Positions 8,209-16,759 of a stretch of 64,000 bases of DNA are shown in pieces. Within the stretch, counting starts at the first letter, position 1, and the number at the start of each line of letters is the position of its first letter. A model generated the notes under the pieces. The model worked only from the letters and a program-made list of their open reading frames with translations. It searched no databases and was not told the origin of the DNA. Source of the DNA: Leifsonia soli (GTDB taxonomy: Bacteria; Actinomycetota; Actinomycetes; Actinomycetales; Microbacteriaceae); the NCBI RefSeq assembly GCF_013408745.1, contig NZ_JACCBJ010000001.1, positions 3,162,001 to 3,226,000 on the forward strand. The letters run 5' to 3'. Position numbers and translations under genes: made by a program.

Positions 8209-8847
8209 TCAGTGCTTGACGCCGGTGAAGGCGAGCACGCCGCCGAGCCCGATCATGAGCACACCGCCGGTCGCTCCGAGGCGCTCCACCCGTTTGGGCG
8301 AGCGTCCGAACCACTGCCGAGCGGTGCCGGCGGCGAGCGCCCAGACGCTGTCGAACATCAGCGCCAGCACGAGGAAGACCACGCCCAGTTCGAACATCTG
8401 CAGGGGGATCCCGCCCGCCCGGTAGTCGACGAACTGCGGCAGCACCGCGACGAAGAAGACGAGCGACTTCGGGTTCGTCAGCCCGACGACGAATCCTTCG
8501 CCGAGGATGCGCGCCCAGGATCGCCGCGGCGGGGTCGCCTCGTGCGTGACGGCGGTGTGCCGTCGATGACGGATCGCCTGGATGCCCAGGTAGACGAGGT
8601 AGGCGGCGCCTGCGAACTTGATGATCGTGAACAGGACGAGCGACTCCGCGACGATCGCCCCGATCCCCAGGGCGACCGCGATCACCAGCGGGAGCATCCC
8701 GAGCGCGTTCCCGAGGACGCTGAGCAGACCGCCGAGCCGCCCCAGGGCCAGGGAGCGCCCGATGACGAACAGCACGCTCGGTCCCGGGATCACGATCAGC
8801 GCGATCGACGCGAGGGCGAACGCGAGCAGTGACGGGCCGGGGACCAT
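8209..8847 (-). CDS. LysE/RhtB-family amino-acid exporter
   Basis: The 212-residue protein has five to six hydrophobic segments across its length. It has the family N-terminal motif VIPGPSVLFVIGRSL (residues 18-32) and FVVGLTNPKSLVFFVAVLP in the middle, both hallmarks of LysE/RhtB translocators. These export amino acids or related small metabolites by proton exchange, but the substrate cannot be inferred. The ATG at 8847 has TACGCT (8854-8859) six bases upstream. It is divergent from prpD, and the two starts are only 31 bp apart. Confidence 0.85.
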   Translation of the reverse strand: MVPGPSLLAFALASIALIVIPGPSVLFVIGRSLALGRLGGLLSVLGNALGMLPLVIAVALGIGAIVAESLVLFTIIKFAGAAYLVYLGIQAIRHRRHTAVTHEATPPRRSWARILGEGFVVGLTNPKSLVFFVAVLPQFVDYRAGGIPLQMFELGVVFLVLALMFDSVWALAAGTARQWFGRSPKRVERLGATGGVLMIGLGGVLAFTGVKH

Positions 8848-8853
8848 GTGCCG

Positions 8854-8872
8854 AGCGTAGGGGAGGTAGGTT
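8854..8872. promoter_or_regulatory. Back-to-back leaderless -10 elements of lysE-like gene and prpD
   Basis: TACGCT on the minus strand (8854-8859) serves the LysE gene. TAGGTT on the plus strand (8867-8872) ends six bases before the GTG of prpD. The -10 elements lie 7 bp apart, so the two promoters must overlap and may compete for polymerase. Confidence 0.5.
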
Positions 8873-8878
8873 CGTTAC

Positions 8879-10450
8879 GTGAAGCTCCACAACGTTCGTG
8901 TGCACAGCAGCGAGGAGAACCTCGCCCGTCAGGACCAGCTCGCGTGGAAGATCGCGGAGGTCGCGGCCGACCCGGTGGAGGTCGACGCGGAGGTCACCGA
9001 GATGGTGATCAACCGGGTGATCGACAACGCGGCCGTCGCCGCAGCCTCCCTGACCCGGCGACCTGTCGTGTCGGCCCGGTCGCAGGCCCTCGCGCATCCG
9101 ATCCCGTCGCGGCAGCTGGAGGAGCTCACCGAGTCGGTGGATCACCCGCAGGACGGCTCGACGGTGTTCGGCGAGGAGCCGGCCGTACGTGTGTCGCCGG
9201 AGTGGGCCGCCTGGGCGAACGGGGTCGCAGTGCGCGAGCTCGACTTCCACGACACCTTCCTGGCCGCGGAGTACTCCCACCCGGGCGACAACATCCCCCC
9301 GATCATCGCGGTCGCGCAGCACGCGGGACGCGCCTACGGCCTGACCGGGCGGGACCTCGTTCGCGGCATCGCGACCGGTTACGAGATCCAGATCGATCTG
9401 GCGCGAGCGATCAGCCTGCATCGGCACAAGATCGACCACGTCGCGCACCTGGGTCCGTCCGCTGCGGCGGGCATCGGCACTCTGCTGCACCTTCCACCCG
9501 AGACCATCTATCAGGCGATCGGCCAGGCGCTTCACACCACGACCGCGACCCGGCAGTCCCGCAAGGGCGAGATCTCCAGCTGGAAGGCCCATGCGCCCGC
9601 CTTCGCCGGGAAGATGGCGGTCGAGGCCATCGACCGCGCACTGCGCGGTGAGACCAGCCCCACCCCGATCTACGAGGGGGAGGACGGGGTGATCGCCTGG
9701 CTGCTCGACGGCCCGGACGCGTCGTACGACGTCCCCCTGCCGGAGGCCGGGGAGCCTAAGCGGGCGATCCTCGACTCGTACACCAAGGAGCACTCTGCGG
9801 AGTATCAGGCCCAGGCATGGATCGACCTCGCGAGGAAGCTGCACCGCGAGCACCCGGAGGCGGCTGATCCGTCGCAGGTGGAGAGCATCGTCATCCACAC
9901 GTCGCATCACACGCATTACGTGATCGGCTCGGGTGCGAACGATCCGCAGAAGTACGATCCGACGGCCTCGCGGGAGACGCTCGACCACAGCATCCCGTAC
10001 ATCTTCACGGTGGCCCTGCAGGACGGCGGCTGGCATCACGTGGAGTCCTACCTCCCTTCGCGTGCCGCGCGTCCGGACACCGTCGAGTTGTGGGGGAAGG
10101 TCACGACGTCCGAGGAAGCAGAGTGGACCCGCCGCTATCACTCGACCGACCCGGCGGAGAAGGCCTTCGGAGGCCGCGTCGTCATCCGTCTGGCGGACGG
10201 CCGCGTCATCGAGGACGAGATCGCGGTCGCAGACGCCCATCCGCTCGGCGCTCGGCCGTTCGTGCGAGCCGACTATGTCGCGAAGTTCCGCATGCTGGCG
10301 GCCGATGTGCTGGAGCAGGACGAGATCGAGCGGTTCCTCGCGCTCGCCGGCCGCCTGCCCGAACTGAGCGCCTCCGAGCTGGGCGGTCTGACCATCACCG
10401 CACGGCCGGGACTTCTGGCCGCGACCCCCTCGCCGAAGGGACTCTTCTAG
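8879..10450 (+). CDS. prpD: 2-methylcitrate dehydratase (MmgE/PrpD family)
   Basis: The 523-residue MmgE/PrpD-family protein starts with GTG at 8879. Its size and the order prpD-prpB-prpC identify it as the dehydratase that converts 2-methylcitrate to 2-methyl-cis-aconitate in the propionyl-CoA methylcitrate cycle. Recognisable pieces are [15 protein letters not shown] (near 138), the histidine-rich [14 protein letters not shown] (near 340) and GADYVAKF-like C-terminal sequence. The stop TAG is followed immediately by the ATG of prpB, so the two are translationally coupled. A TAGGTT hexamer six bases before the start indicates a leaderless mRNA. Confidence 0.92.
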   Translation: MKLHNVRVHSSEENLARQDQLAWKIAEVAADPVEVDAEVTEMVINRVIDNAAVAAASLTRRPVVSARSQALAHPIPSRQLEELTESVDHPQDGSTVFGEEPAVRVSPEWAAWANGVAVRELDFHDTFLAAEYSHPGDNIPPIIAVAQHAGRAYGLTGRDLVRGIATGYEIQIDLARAISLHRHKIDHVAHLGPSAAAGIGTLLHLPPETIYQAIGQALHTTTATRQSRKGEISSWKAHAPAFAGKMAVEAIDRALRGETSPTPIYEGEDGVIAWLLDGPDASYDVPLPEAGEPKRAILDSYTKEHSAEYQAQAWIDLARKLHREHPEAADPSQVESIVIHTSHHTHYVIGSGANDPQKYDPTASRETLDHSIPYIFTVALQDGGWHHVESYLPSRAARPDTVELWGKVTTSEEAEWTRRYHSTDPAEKAFGGRVVIRLADGRVIEDEIAVADAHPLGARPFVRADYVAKFRMLAADVLEQDEIERFLALAGRLPELSASELGGLTITARPGLLAATPSPKGLF

Positions 10451-11350
10451 ATGCTGTATTCGTCCGTTCCCGCGCATGAGAAGCGCGCGGCCTTCCGCGC
10501 CCGGTTGGCGTCGGGTGAGCTGATCCGGATGCCGGGGGCATTCAATCCGTTGAGTGCCCGCCTGATCGAGCGGAAGGGCTTCGAGGGCGTCTACATCTCG
10601 GGGGCCGTCCTCTCCGCGGATCTGGGGCTGCCGGACATCGGTCTGACGACGCAGACGGAGGTCGCCGCCCGATCCGCTCAGATCACGCGGATGACGGACC
10701 TTCCGGCCCTGGTCGACGCCGACACGGGATTCGGCGAGCCGATGAACGTCGCCCGTACCGTCCAGGCGCTGGAGGATGCCGGCGTCGCCGGTCTGCACAT
10801 CGAGGACCAGGTCAACCCCAAGCGGTGCGGCCATCTCGACGGTAAGCAGGTGGTGGACGAGGACACGGCGCTCAAGCGCATCCGGGCCGCCGTCGATGCT
10901 CGCCGCGACGGCAACCTCCTGATCATGGCCCGCACGGACATCCGCGCGGTCGAGGGGCTCGCCGCCGCGATCGACCGCGCGAAGGCGCTCGTCGATGCGG
11001 GCGCCGACGCGCTGTTCCCGGAAGCGATGGCGGACCTCTCCGAGTTCGAGGCCATCCGCGCTGCCGTGGACGTGCCGGTGCTGGCGAATATGACCGAATT
11101 CGGGAAGAGCGACCTCTTCACCGTCGACCAGTTGCGCGATGTCGGGGTGAATATCGTCATCTGGCCGGTGTCTCTCCTGCGTCTGGCGATGGGCGCCGCC
11201 GAGCGCGGCCTCGACCAGCTGGTCGATTCGGGCACGCTGAAGCCGATGCTGGACGACATGCAGCATCGCGCCGACCTGTACGACCTGATTGACTACGAGG
11301 GCTACAACGCCTTCGACACGTCGGTGTACAACTTCGACGTGCGGAAGTAG
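10451..11350 (+). CDS. prpB: Methylisocitrate lyase
   Basis: The 299-residue TIM-barrel lyase has the metal-binding DADTGFG (89-95), IEDQ (117-120) and the catalytic KRCGH motif (124-128, Cys126) that defines isocitrate/methylisocitrate lyases. It cleaves 2-methylisocitrate to pyruvate and succinate, the last step of the methylcitrate cycle. Short length and operon position favour methylisocitrate over isocitrate as substrate. The ATG directly follows the prpD stop with no gap. A gap of 57 bp separates it from prpC. Confidence 0.93.
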   Translation: MLYSSVPAHEKRAAFRARLASGELIRMPGAFNPLSARLIERKGFEGVYISGAVLSADLGLPDIGLTTQTEVAARSAQITRMTDLPALVDADTGFGEPMNVARTVQALEDAGVAGLHIEDQVNPKRCGHLDGKQVVDEDTALKRIRAAVDARRDGNLLIMARTDIRAVEGLAAAIDRAKALVDAGADALFPEAMADLSEFEAIRAAVDVPVLANMTEFGKSDLFTVDQLRDVGVNIVIWPVSLLRLAMGAAERGLDQLVDSGTLKPMLDDMQHRADLYDLIDYEGYNAFDTSVYNFDVRK

Positions 11351-11407
11351 CGCCCTCTCTCGAAACCGTCCGTCGGCGGCGATCCCGTCAGCAGCGAAGG
11401 AGCTCAT

Positions 11408-12535
11408 ATGACCGACCCTGAGATCCACAAGGGCCTCGCCGGCGTCGTGGTGGACACGACCACCATCTCCTCGGTGAACCCGCAGACGAACTCGCTGCTG
11501 TACCGCGGTTACCCGGTTCAGGAGCTCGCCGCGCACTGCTCCTTCGAGGAGGTGGCCTATCTGCTGTGGCACGGCGAACTGCCCACGCCGGAGCAGCTGG
11601 TCGCCTTCGAGTCCCTGGAGCGTTCGCTGCGTCGCCTGGACGATCGCACGCGTCGCGCCCTCGACGACATCCCGGCGTCCGCCCACCCGATGGACGCGCT
11701 CCGTACCGCGGTGAGTCAGCTCGGAGGCCTCGACGCGACGCTTCAGCAGCCCGACAGCATCCTGGACCCGGAGCTGAACGAGGGCCGCGCCCTCTACCTG
11801 TTCGCGCAGCTGCCGGCGATCGTGGCGTACATCCAGCGTCGCCGTCGCGGACTCGACCCGGTCGAGCCGCGCGACGACCTGGACTACTCGCGCAACTTCC
11901 TCTGGATGACGTTCGGCGAGGTTCCCGACGACGTCGTGGTCGACGCGTTCCGTGTCTCCCTCGTCCTGTATGCGGAGCATTCGTTCAACGCCTCCACGTT
12001 CACGGCGCGGGTGATCGCTTCGACACTGTCGGACGTCTATTCGGCGGTGACCGGCGCCATCGGCGCGTTGAAGGGCCCGCTGCACGGTGGGGCGAACGAG
12101 GCCGTCATGCACGCCTTCGAGGAGATCCGGACCGCCGATCGTGCTGAGGAGTGGCTGGACGCGGCCCTCGCCGAGAAGCGCAAGATCATGGGTTTCGGTC
12201 ACCGCGTGTACAAGAACGGCGACTCGCGGGTGCCGACCATGCACGCATCCCTGGTGGTGCTCGCCGACCACTACGACCGCCGCGATCTCCTCGACCTGTA
12301 CGACGCTCTCGAGAACGCCATGGGCGAGCGCAAGAACATCAAGCCGAACCTCGACTATCCGTCCGGCCCTGCCTACAACCTGATGGGTTTCGACACCGAG
12401 ACGTTCACCCCGCTGTTCGCAGCGGCACGGGTCACCGGCTGGACCGCGCACGTGTTCGAGCAGTACGCGGCCAACTCGCTGATCCGGCCTCTGTCGCAGT
12501 ACACCGGCCCGGCGGAGCGTCACCTGGAGCGCTGA
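11408..12535 (+). CDS. prpC: 2-methylcitrate synthase / citrate synthase
   Basis: The 375-residue type II citrate synthase-like enzyme has HGGANEAVMHAFEEI near residue 226, GFGHRVYKNGDSR near 262-274 and the catalytic-aspartate region LDYPSGPAYN near 315. It condenses propionyl-CoA with oxaloacetate to 2-methylcitrate, the first step of the cycle, and homologues often also accept acetyl-CoA. The start ATG has a good AAGGAG ribosome binding site 6-7 bases upstream, unlike the leaderless prpD. No PrpR-type regulator gene is adjacent. Confidence 0.92.
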   Translation: MTDPEIHKGLAGVVVDTTTISSVNPQTNSLLYRGYPVQELAAHCSFEEVAYLLWHGELPTPEQLVAFESLERSLRRLDDRTRRALDDIPASAHPMDALRTAVSQLGGLDATLQQPDSILDPELNEGRALYLFAQLPAIVAYIQRRRRGLDPVEPRDDLDYSRNFLWMTFGEVPDDVVVDAFRVSLVLYAEHSFNASTFTARVIASTLSDVYSAVTGAIGALKGPLHGGANEAVMHAFEEIRTADRAEEWLDAALAEKRKIMGFGHRVYKNGDSRVPTMHASLVVLADHYDRRDLLDLYDALENAMGERKNIKPNLDYPSGPAYNLMGFDTETFTPLFAAARVTGWTAHVFEQYAANSLIRPLSQYTGPAERHLER

Positions 12536-12564
12536 CGCCAGCCCTGACGCCAGCGCTGACGCCA
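12529..12564. repeat. 12-bp direct repeat, three copies across the prpC stop
   Basis: GCGCTGACGCCA, GCCCTGACGCCA and GCGCTGACGCCA lie head to tail. The first copy contains the prpC stop codon (12533-12535), so each added unit carries another in-frame TGA. Confidence 0.7.
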
Positions 12565-12581
12565 CGTCCGTCGCCGCCGCC

Positions 12582-12611
12582 AGCGCTGCGCCCACCGTGG
12601 CCCGCAGCGCT
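12582..12611. terminator. Hairpin between convergent prpC and thiolase genes
   Basis: A 9-bp perfect stem, AGCGCTGCG (12582-12590) with CGCAGCGCT (12603-12611), encloses a 12-nt loop. It lies in the 92-bp gap between two convergent genes and is a likely bidirectional terminator without a U-tract. Confidence 0.5.
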
Positions 12612-12627
12612 CGTCGGCACCACCGGA

Positions 12628-13812
12628 TCAGCGGTAGAGCAGGAGAGCGTCTCCCTGTCCGCCACCGCCGCACAGCGCGACCGCAGCTCGCCCGGAGCCT
12701 CGCCGCGCCAGCTCGTGCGCCGCGTGGCCCGCGAGCCGCGCGCCGGACGCGCCGATCGGATGCCCCACGGCGATCGCGCCGCCGTGGATGTTCACCCTGT
12801 CCGGATCGAGACCCAGGTCTGCCATCGACTGCAGTGCTACCGCTGCGAAGGCCTCGTTGATCTCGACCAGGTCGAGGTCCGCCGCACTCCAGTCGGTCCG
12901 CCGGAGTGCTGCGTCGATCGCCCGCGACGGCTGCGAGTGCAGCGAGTTGTCCGGACCGGCGACCTGTCCGCTCGCCCCCACCAGCGCGAGCCAGGGCAGC
13001 CCGAGCCGCTCCGCGTTCTCGCGGCTGGTCAGCACCAGCGCCGCCGCCCCGTCGCTCAGGGGCGAGGAGTTGCCCGCCGTCAGCGTCCCGCTCTCCGCGA
13101 AGCTCGGCCGCAGTCGCGAGAGCGTCTCGGCCGTCGAGTCGGGTCGCACCCCCTCGTCCGTCCGCACGACGAGCGGTTCGCCTTTCCGCTGCGGGATGGT
13201 CACCGGCGCGACCTCGTCGTCGAAGACCCCGCTTGCGGCTGCTGCTCCCGCGCGCTGGTGGGATCGCGCCGCGAAGTCGTCCTGCGCCTCCCGCGTCAGC
13301 CCGAGCTTCTCCGTGTAGCTCTCGGTGGAGGCACCCATCGAGATCCCGTCGAACGCATCCGTCAGCCCGTCGTGCGCCGCGGAGTCGAGCGCCTGGATGG
13401 AGCCGTAGCTCCAGCCGAGCCGTGACCCGGGCAGGATGTGCGGCGCATTCGTCATCGACTCCTGCCCTCCCGCCACGACCACGGTCGCCTCGCCTGCTCG
13501 GATCAGCCGAGCAGCGTCGATCACGGCCGCGAGGCCCGACAGGCACACCTTGTTGATCGTGGTTGCGGGCACGTCCCACCCGATCCCCGCGCCGATCGCC
13601 GTCTGACGGGCCGGATTCTGTCCGGCTCCCGCCTGAAGCACCTGACCGAAGAGGACGGTGTCGACGGCGTCCGCCCCGACTCCCGACCGGTCGAGCGCTT
13701 GCTTCACGGCGATCGTCCCCAGCTGCACCGCGCTCAGTGAGGCGAGTGCCCCCTTGATCTTCCCCAGCGGCGTGCGCGCGGCGGACAGGATGACGACCTC
13801 TTCGGTGCTCAT
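12628..13812 (-). CDS. Acetyl-CoA C-acetyltransferase (thiolase)
   Basis: The 394-residue thiolase has the acyl-accepting cysteine in INKVCLSGL (Cys90), the GHPIGASGAR motif near residue 350 with the catalytic His, and the C-terminal CGGGGQGDALL with the second catalytic Cys near 380. It would interconvert acetoacetyl-CoA or longer 3-ketoacyl-CoA with acetyl-CoA in the cytoplasm. A clear AAGGAG ribosome binding site precedes the ATG by about six bases, so this is not a leaderless gene. It diverges from aspS and converges on prpC. Confidence 0.9.
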   Translation of the reverse strand: MSTEEVVILSAARTPLGKIKGALASLSAVQLGTIAVKQALDRSGVGADAVDTVLFGQVLQAGAGQNPARQTAIGAGIGWDVPATTINKVCLSGLAAVIDAARLIRAGEATVVVAGGQESMTNAPHILPGSRLGWSYGSIQALDSAAHDGLTDAFDGISMGASTESYTEKLGLTREAQDDFAARSHQRAGAAAASGVFDDEVAPVTIPQRKGEPLVVRTDEGVRPDSTAETLSRLRPSFAESGTLTAGNSSPLSDGAAALVLTSRENAERLGLPWLALVGASGQVAGPDNSLHSQPSRAIDAALRRTDWSAADLDLVEINEAFAAVALQSMADLGLDPDRVNIHGGAIAVGHPIGASGARLAGHAAHELARRGSGRAAVALCGGGGQGDALLLYR

Positions 13813-13871
13813 GGGCTACTCCTTCGTGCCTGGTCCTCCCATTGTCACACCGCGCACGACGGGCGCACCGG

Positions 13872-13877
13872 TAGGCT
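13872..13877 (+). promoter_or_regulatory. -10 hexamer TAGGCT of aspS
   Basis: The hexamer lies eight bases before the GTG at 13886, just outside the usual 6-7. No ribosome binding site is visible. It helps to reject a longer frame that opens at 13658 inside the divergent thiolase gene. Confidence 0.4.
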
Positions 13878-13885
13878 TGGGGCTC

Positions 13886-15214
13886 GTGACTGCACGCGTT
13901 TTGATCAAGGACCTGGCCGCCCTCCCCGACGGCCCCGTGAGCGTCGCCGGATGGGTCGAGACCGTCCGCGACCAGAAGAAGGTGCAGTTCGTCGTTCTGC
14001 GCGACGAGTCGGGAGCCGTCCAGCTGGTCAACCCGCGGACCGTCGGCGACGACGGCGTGGTGATCGCCGATGAGCCCGCGACCACCATCTCCGCTCTCTC
14101 GCAGGGCAGCTTTGTGCGGGCCACGGGCGAGCTGAAGCACGACGAGCGCGTCAAGCTCGGTGGCATCGAGATCAGACTGACCTCCCTCGAGGTCGAGACG
14201 GCCGCCATCCCGGAGACTCCGATCGCCGCCGACAGCGGCATCGACAAGCGCATGGACTGGCGCTTCCTCGACCTGCGCGAGCCGCGCCACAACCTCATCT
14301 TCCGCGTGCAGACGACCTTCGAGCACGCCCTCCGCCAGTACTGGGTGGAGAACGGCTTCGTCGAGATCCACACGCCCAAGCTGATGGCCTCCGCCTCCGA
14401 GTCGCGCGCCGAGCTGTTCGAGCTTCCGTACTTCGAGACCACCGCCTACCTGGCGCAGAGCCCCCAGATCTTCAAGCAGATGGCGCAGGCCGCCGGCTTC
14501 GGCCGTGTGTTCGAGATCGGCCCGGCGTTCCGTGCCGACCCCAGCTTCACCAGCCGTCACGCCACCGAGTTCACGAGCGTCGACACCGAGATCAGCTGGA
14601 TCGACAGCCACGAAGACGTCATGAAGGTGCACGAGGACCTCCTGGTCGCCGGCTTCACCGCCGTCAAGGAGAAGCACGGCGAGGAGATCGAGCGCCTGTT
14701 CGGCGTCGAGATCACCGTGCCGTCGACGCCGTTCCCGCGCATCCCGCTCGCCGAGGCGAAGCGCATCGTCGCCGAGCGCGGTTACGAGGTCCAGCGCGAG
14801 GACGACGACATGGACCCGGAGGGCGAGCGCCAGATCTCGGCCTACGTCAAGGAGACCTACGGCCACGAGTTCGTCTTCCTGACGGACTACGCCGCCAGCA
14901 TCCGGCCGTACTACCACATGCGTCATCCCGAGGACCCGTCGATCACCCGCAGCTACGACCTGATCTTCAACGGCGTCGAGATCTCGACGGGGGCTCAGCG
15001 CGAGCATCGCGTCGACATCCTCGAGAAGCAGGCGGTCGAGAAGGGTCTCTCCGTCGAGGAGCTCGAGGATGTGCTGGCGTTCTTCCGGTACGGCATCCCG
15101 CCCCACGGCGGCTTCGGCATGGGCCTTGCGCGCGTGCTGATGCTCATGCTGCACCTCTCGAACCTGCGCGAGACGACCTACCTCTTCCGTGGGCCGACCC
15201 GCCTGACGCCGTAG
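13886..15214 (+). CDS. aspS: Aspartyl-tRNA synthetase, archaeal-type (possibly non-discriminating Asp/Asn)
   Basis: The 442-residue class II synthetase has an N-terminal OB-fold anticodon-binding domain (about 1-105) with VAGWVETVRDQKKVQFVVL. It continues directly into the catalytic core: LDLREPRHNLIFR, the motif 2 region with FEIGPAFRAD, and motif 3 GFGMGLAR near 409-416. The bacterial GAD insertion is absent: bacterial AspRS is close to 590 residues, whereas this length fits the archaeal/eukaryotic type. Such enzymes are often non-discriminating and then need GatCAB to make Asn-tRNA. The GTG start is preferred over the upstream extension, which overlaps the thiolase. The last 71 bp are overlapped by the radC-like gene. 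Confidence 0.88.
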   Translation: MTARVLIKDLAALPDGPVSVAGWVETVRDQKKVQFVVLRDESGAVQLVNPRTVGDDGVVIADEPATTISALSQGSFVRATGELKHDERVKLGGIEIRLTSLEVETAAIPETPIAADSGIDKRMDWRFLDLREPRHNLIFRVQTTFEHALRQYWVENGFVEIHTPKLMASASESRAELFELPYFETTAYLAQSPQIFKQMAQAAGFGRVFEIGPAFRADPSFTSRHATEFTSVDTEISWIDSHEDVMKVHEDLLVAGFTAVKEKHGEEIERLFGVEITVPSTPFPRIPLAEAKRIVAERGYEVQREDDDMDPEGERQISAYVKETYGHEFVFLTDYAASIRPYYHMRHPEDPSITRSYDLIFNGVEISTGAQREHRVDILEKQAVEKGLSVEELEDVLAFFRYGIPPHGGFGMGLARVLMLMLHLSNLRETTYLFRGPTRLTP

Positions 15215-15905
15215 CGCCCGAGCCGGCGGTGGGCAGAGCCGTCCAGCTGTCGCCCGCCACCAGCACGTGCCCCAGGAAGCGGAGGCCGAGTGTCGCCGCG
15301 GACTGGTCGAGCCGGCGGGTGAGCATGAGGTCGGCGACGGATGCGTCGAGCACTCCGGACGGATGGTTGTGCGCGACCGCGAACGACCGGCCGCCGCGGG
15401 TGAGTACCGCCTGAAGGACGTCGGCCGGCTGAACGCTCGTCTCATCCACGCCGCCGTCCTGCAGGAGCACCAGCTCGAGCGGACGCGACGCGCGATCGGC
15501 GACGACGACCACGAAGCGTTCCGAGTCGCGGTGCAGGAGCTCGGGCCGGACCACATCGGCGACGGCCTTGTGGTCGGTGAGCCTGGTCCACGTGGACGAC
15601 GCCCCGGCTCGCCGCCAGATCTCGATGATCGCGACGAGTCGGCCCGCGGTCGCCGGCCCGACTCCCGGTAGTCGTTCGAGCCGGGCGAAGTCCATCGTGG
15701 CCAGCCCGGGAAAGCCACCGGTCCTGCGGAGCACCGATCGCGCCAGTGCGAGGACGCTACGCCCGGTCTGCCCGGACCCCAGCACGAGGGCGAGCACCTC
15801 GTCGTCTGTGAGGGATCCGACGCCCAGTCGCCGCATCCGCTCGCGGGGGCGGTCGTGGTTCGGGATGTTCGCAAGTGCCACGTCCTCTTCTTCGTCGTCG
15901 GCCAT
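15144..15905 (-). CDS. radC: RadC-family JAB/MPN-domain protein
   Basis: The 253-residue protein has a helix-hairpin-helix region, LPGVGPATAGRLVAI (79-93), followed by a JAMM-type domain whose metal ligands are intact: His179 and His181 in AHNHPSG and Asp192 downstream. The family was named for DNA repair, but its real role is unclear. The last 27 residues are low-complexity (Gly, Ser, Ala, Arg) and are encoded opposite the 3' end of aspS, so the reading frame appears to have run on into its neighbour. TAGCGT (15912-15917) lies six bases before the ATG. Confidence 0.87.
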   Translation of the reverse strand: MADDEEEDVALANIPNHDRPRERMRRLGVGSLTDDEVLALVLGSGQTGRSVLALARSVLRRTGGFPGLATMDFARLERLPGVGPATAGRLVAIIEIWRRAGASSTWTRLTDHKAVADVVRPELLHRDSERFVVVVADRASRPLELVLLQDGGVDETSVQPADVLQAVLTRGGRSFAVAHNHPSGVLDASVADLMLTRRLDQSAATLGLRFLGHVLVAGDSWTALPTAGSGATASGGSAHGRGRSSRAGSRGAA

Positions 15906-16057
15906 GAGTCGACGCTACGAAGACCCCCTCTCAGGCCGGGCCGGTCGCGGGAATCTGTGGAGAAGTGCGAGCCCTCTCAGCCTGGGGACGGTTCCGGCCG
16001 GACGTGCCGCGCGGGCGCTCAGTGAATTCAAGGGAACCCCCTCCGTAGACTGGAGCG

Positions 16058-16759
16058 GTGGTAGCGAGCCAGGTTCACCTCGTCCGTCATGGCGAGGTGT
16101 TCAATCCCGACGGCATCCTGTACGGCAGGCTGCCGGGCTTCGGCCTCTCCAAACTCGGCCATCGCATGGCACAGGCCGCAGCAGACGACCTGCGCGAGCG
16201 GTCGCGGCCGGTCAGCGCACTCCGCGTCTCGCCGCTCCAGCGCACGCGCGAGTCCGCGGCTCCCATCGCGGCGGAGTTCGGCCTGGAGCCCGTCATCGAC
16301 GAGCGCATCATCGAGCCGACCAACCGCTTCGAGGGCACGCGCATGAAGCGCGCCGTGCGCAATCCGGCGTACTGGCCGTACCTGGTGAATCCGCTTCGCC
16401 CGAGCTGGGGTGAGGCGTACACGAGCATCGAGCGCCGCATGATGGCCGCCATCCACGACGCGTTCGATTCGGTCGAGTCGGGCGATGTCGTCCTCGTCAG
16501 CCACCAGCTGCCGATCTGGGTCGCTCACCTCTCCGTCGCGGGAGAGCGCTACGCGCACGATCCGCGCAAGCGCCGCTGCGCGCTCTCCAGCATCACCACG
16601 TTCGAGCGGGTGAACGCCGACTCGGAGGTCCCGACCGACCAGGCCGAGCCTCCCGTCCATCCCGGCCGCACACCCGAAGCCCAGCGTCTGGTCGAGGTCG
16701 GCTACGTCGAGCCCGCCGCGAGCCTCCAGTCCGCCGCCACCGATGTGGGGGCCGTGTGA
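16058..16759 (+). CDS. Histidine phosphatase family protein
   Basis: The 233-residue protein carries the phosphohistidine signature RHGE (residues 10-13) at the very start, followed by a second arginine in LRVSPLQRTRES and a distal His in VLVSHQLPIW. This is the phosphoglycerate mutase-like fold of broad phosphatases. The gene begins with GTG, six bases after TAGACT (16046-16051). It overlaps the TlpA-like gene by 4 bp and heads the cytochrome c maturation operon. In Mycobacterium tuberculosis a homologous phosphatase gene (Rv0525) precedes the same genes, so the linkage is conserved, though its role in haem or cytochrome biogenesis is unknown. Confidence 0.88.
   Translation: MVASQVHLVRHGEVFNPDGILYGRLPGFGLSKLGHRMAQAAADDLRERSRPVSALRVSPLQRTRESAAPIAAEFGLEPVIDERIIEPTNRFEGTRMKRAVRNPAYWPYLVNPLRPSWGEAYTSIERRMMAAIHDAFDSVESGDVVLVSHQLPIWVAHLSVAGERYAHDPRKRRCALSSITTFERVNADSEVPTDQAEPPVHPGRTPEAQRLVEVGYVEPAASLQSAATDVGAV

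Noticed and set aside
13658-13885. N-terminal extension of aspS
   Set aside because: It overlaps the divergent thiolase gene and adds residues with no resemblance to synthetases. The GTG at 13886 matches the family start.
8012-15874. A 2620-residue open frame on the minus strand
   Set aside because: It runs through prpD, prpB, prpC and aspS on the other strand. Its translation is low-complexity Arg/Ala/Gly-rich sequence with no domain, as expected of a shadow frame in high-GC DNA.
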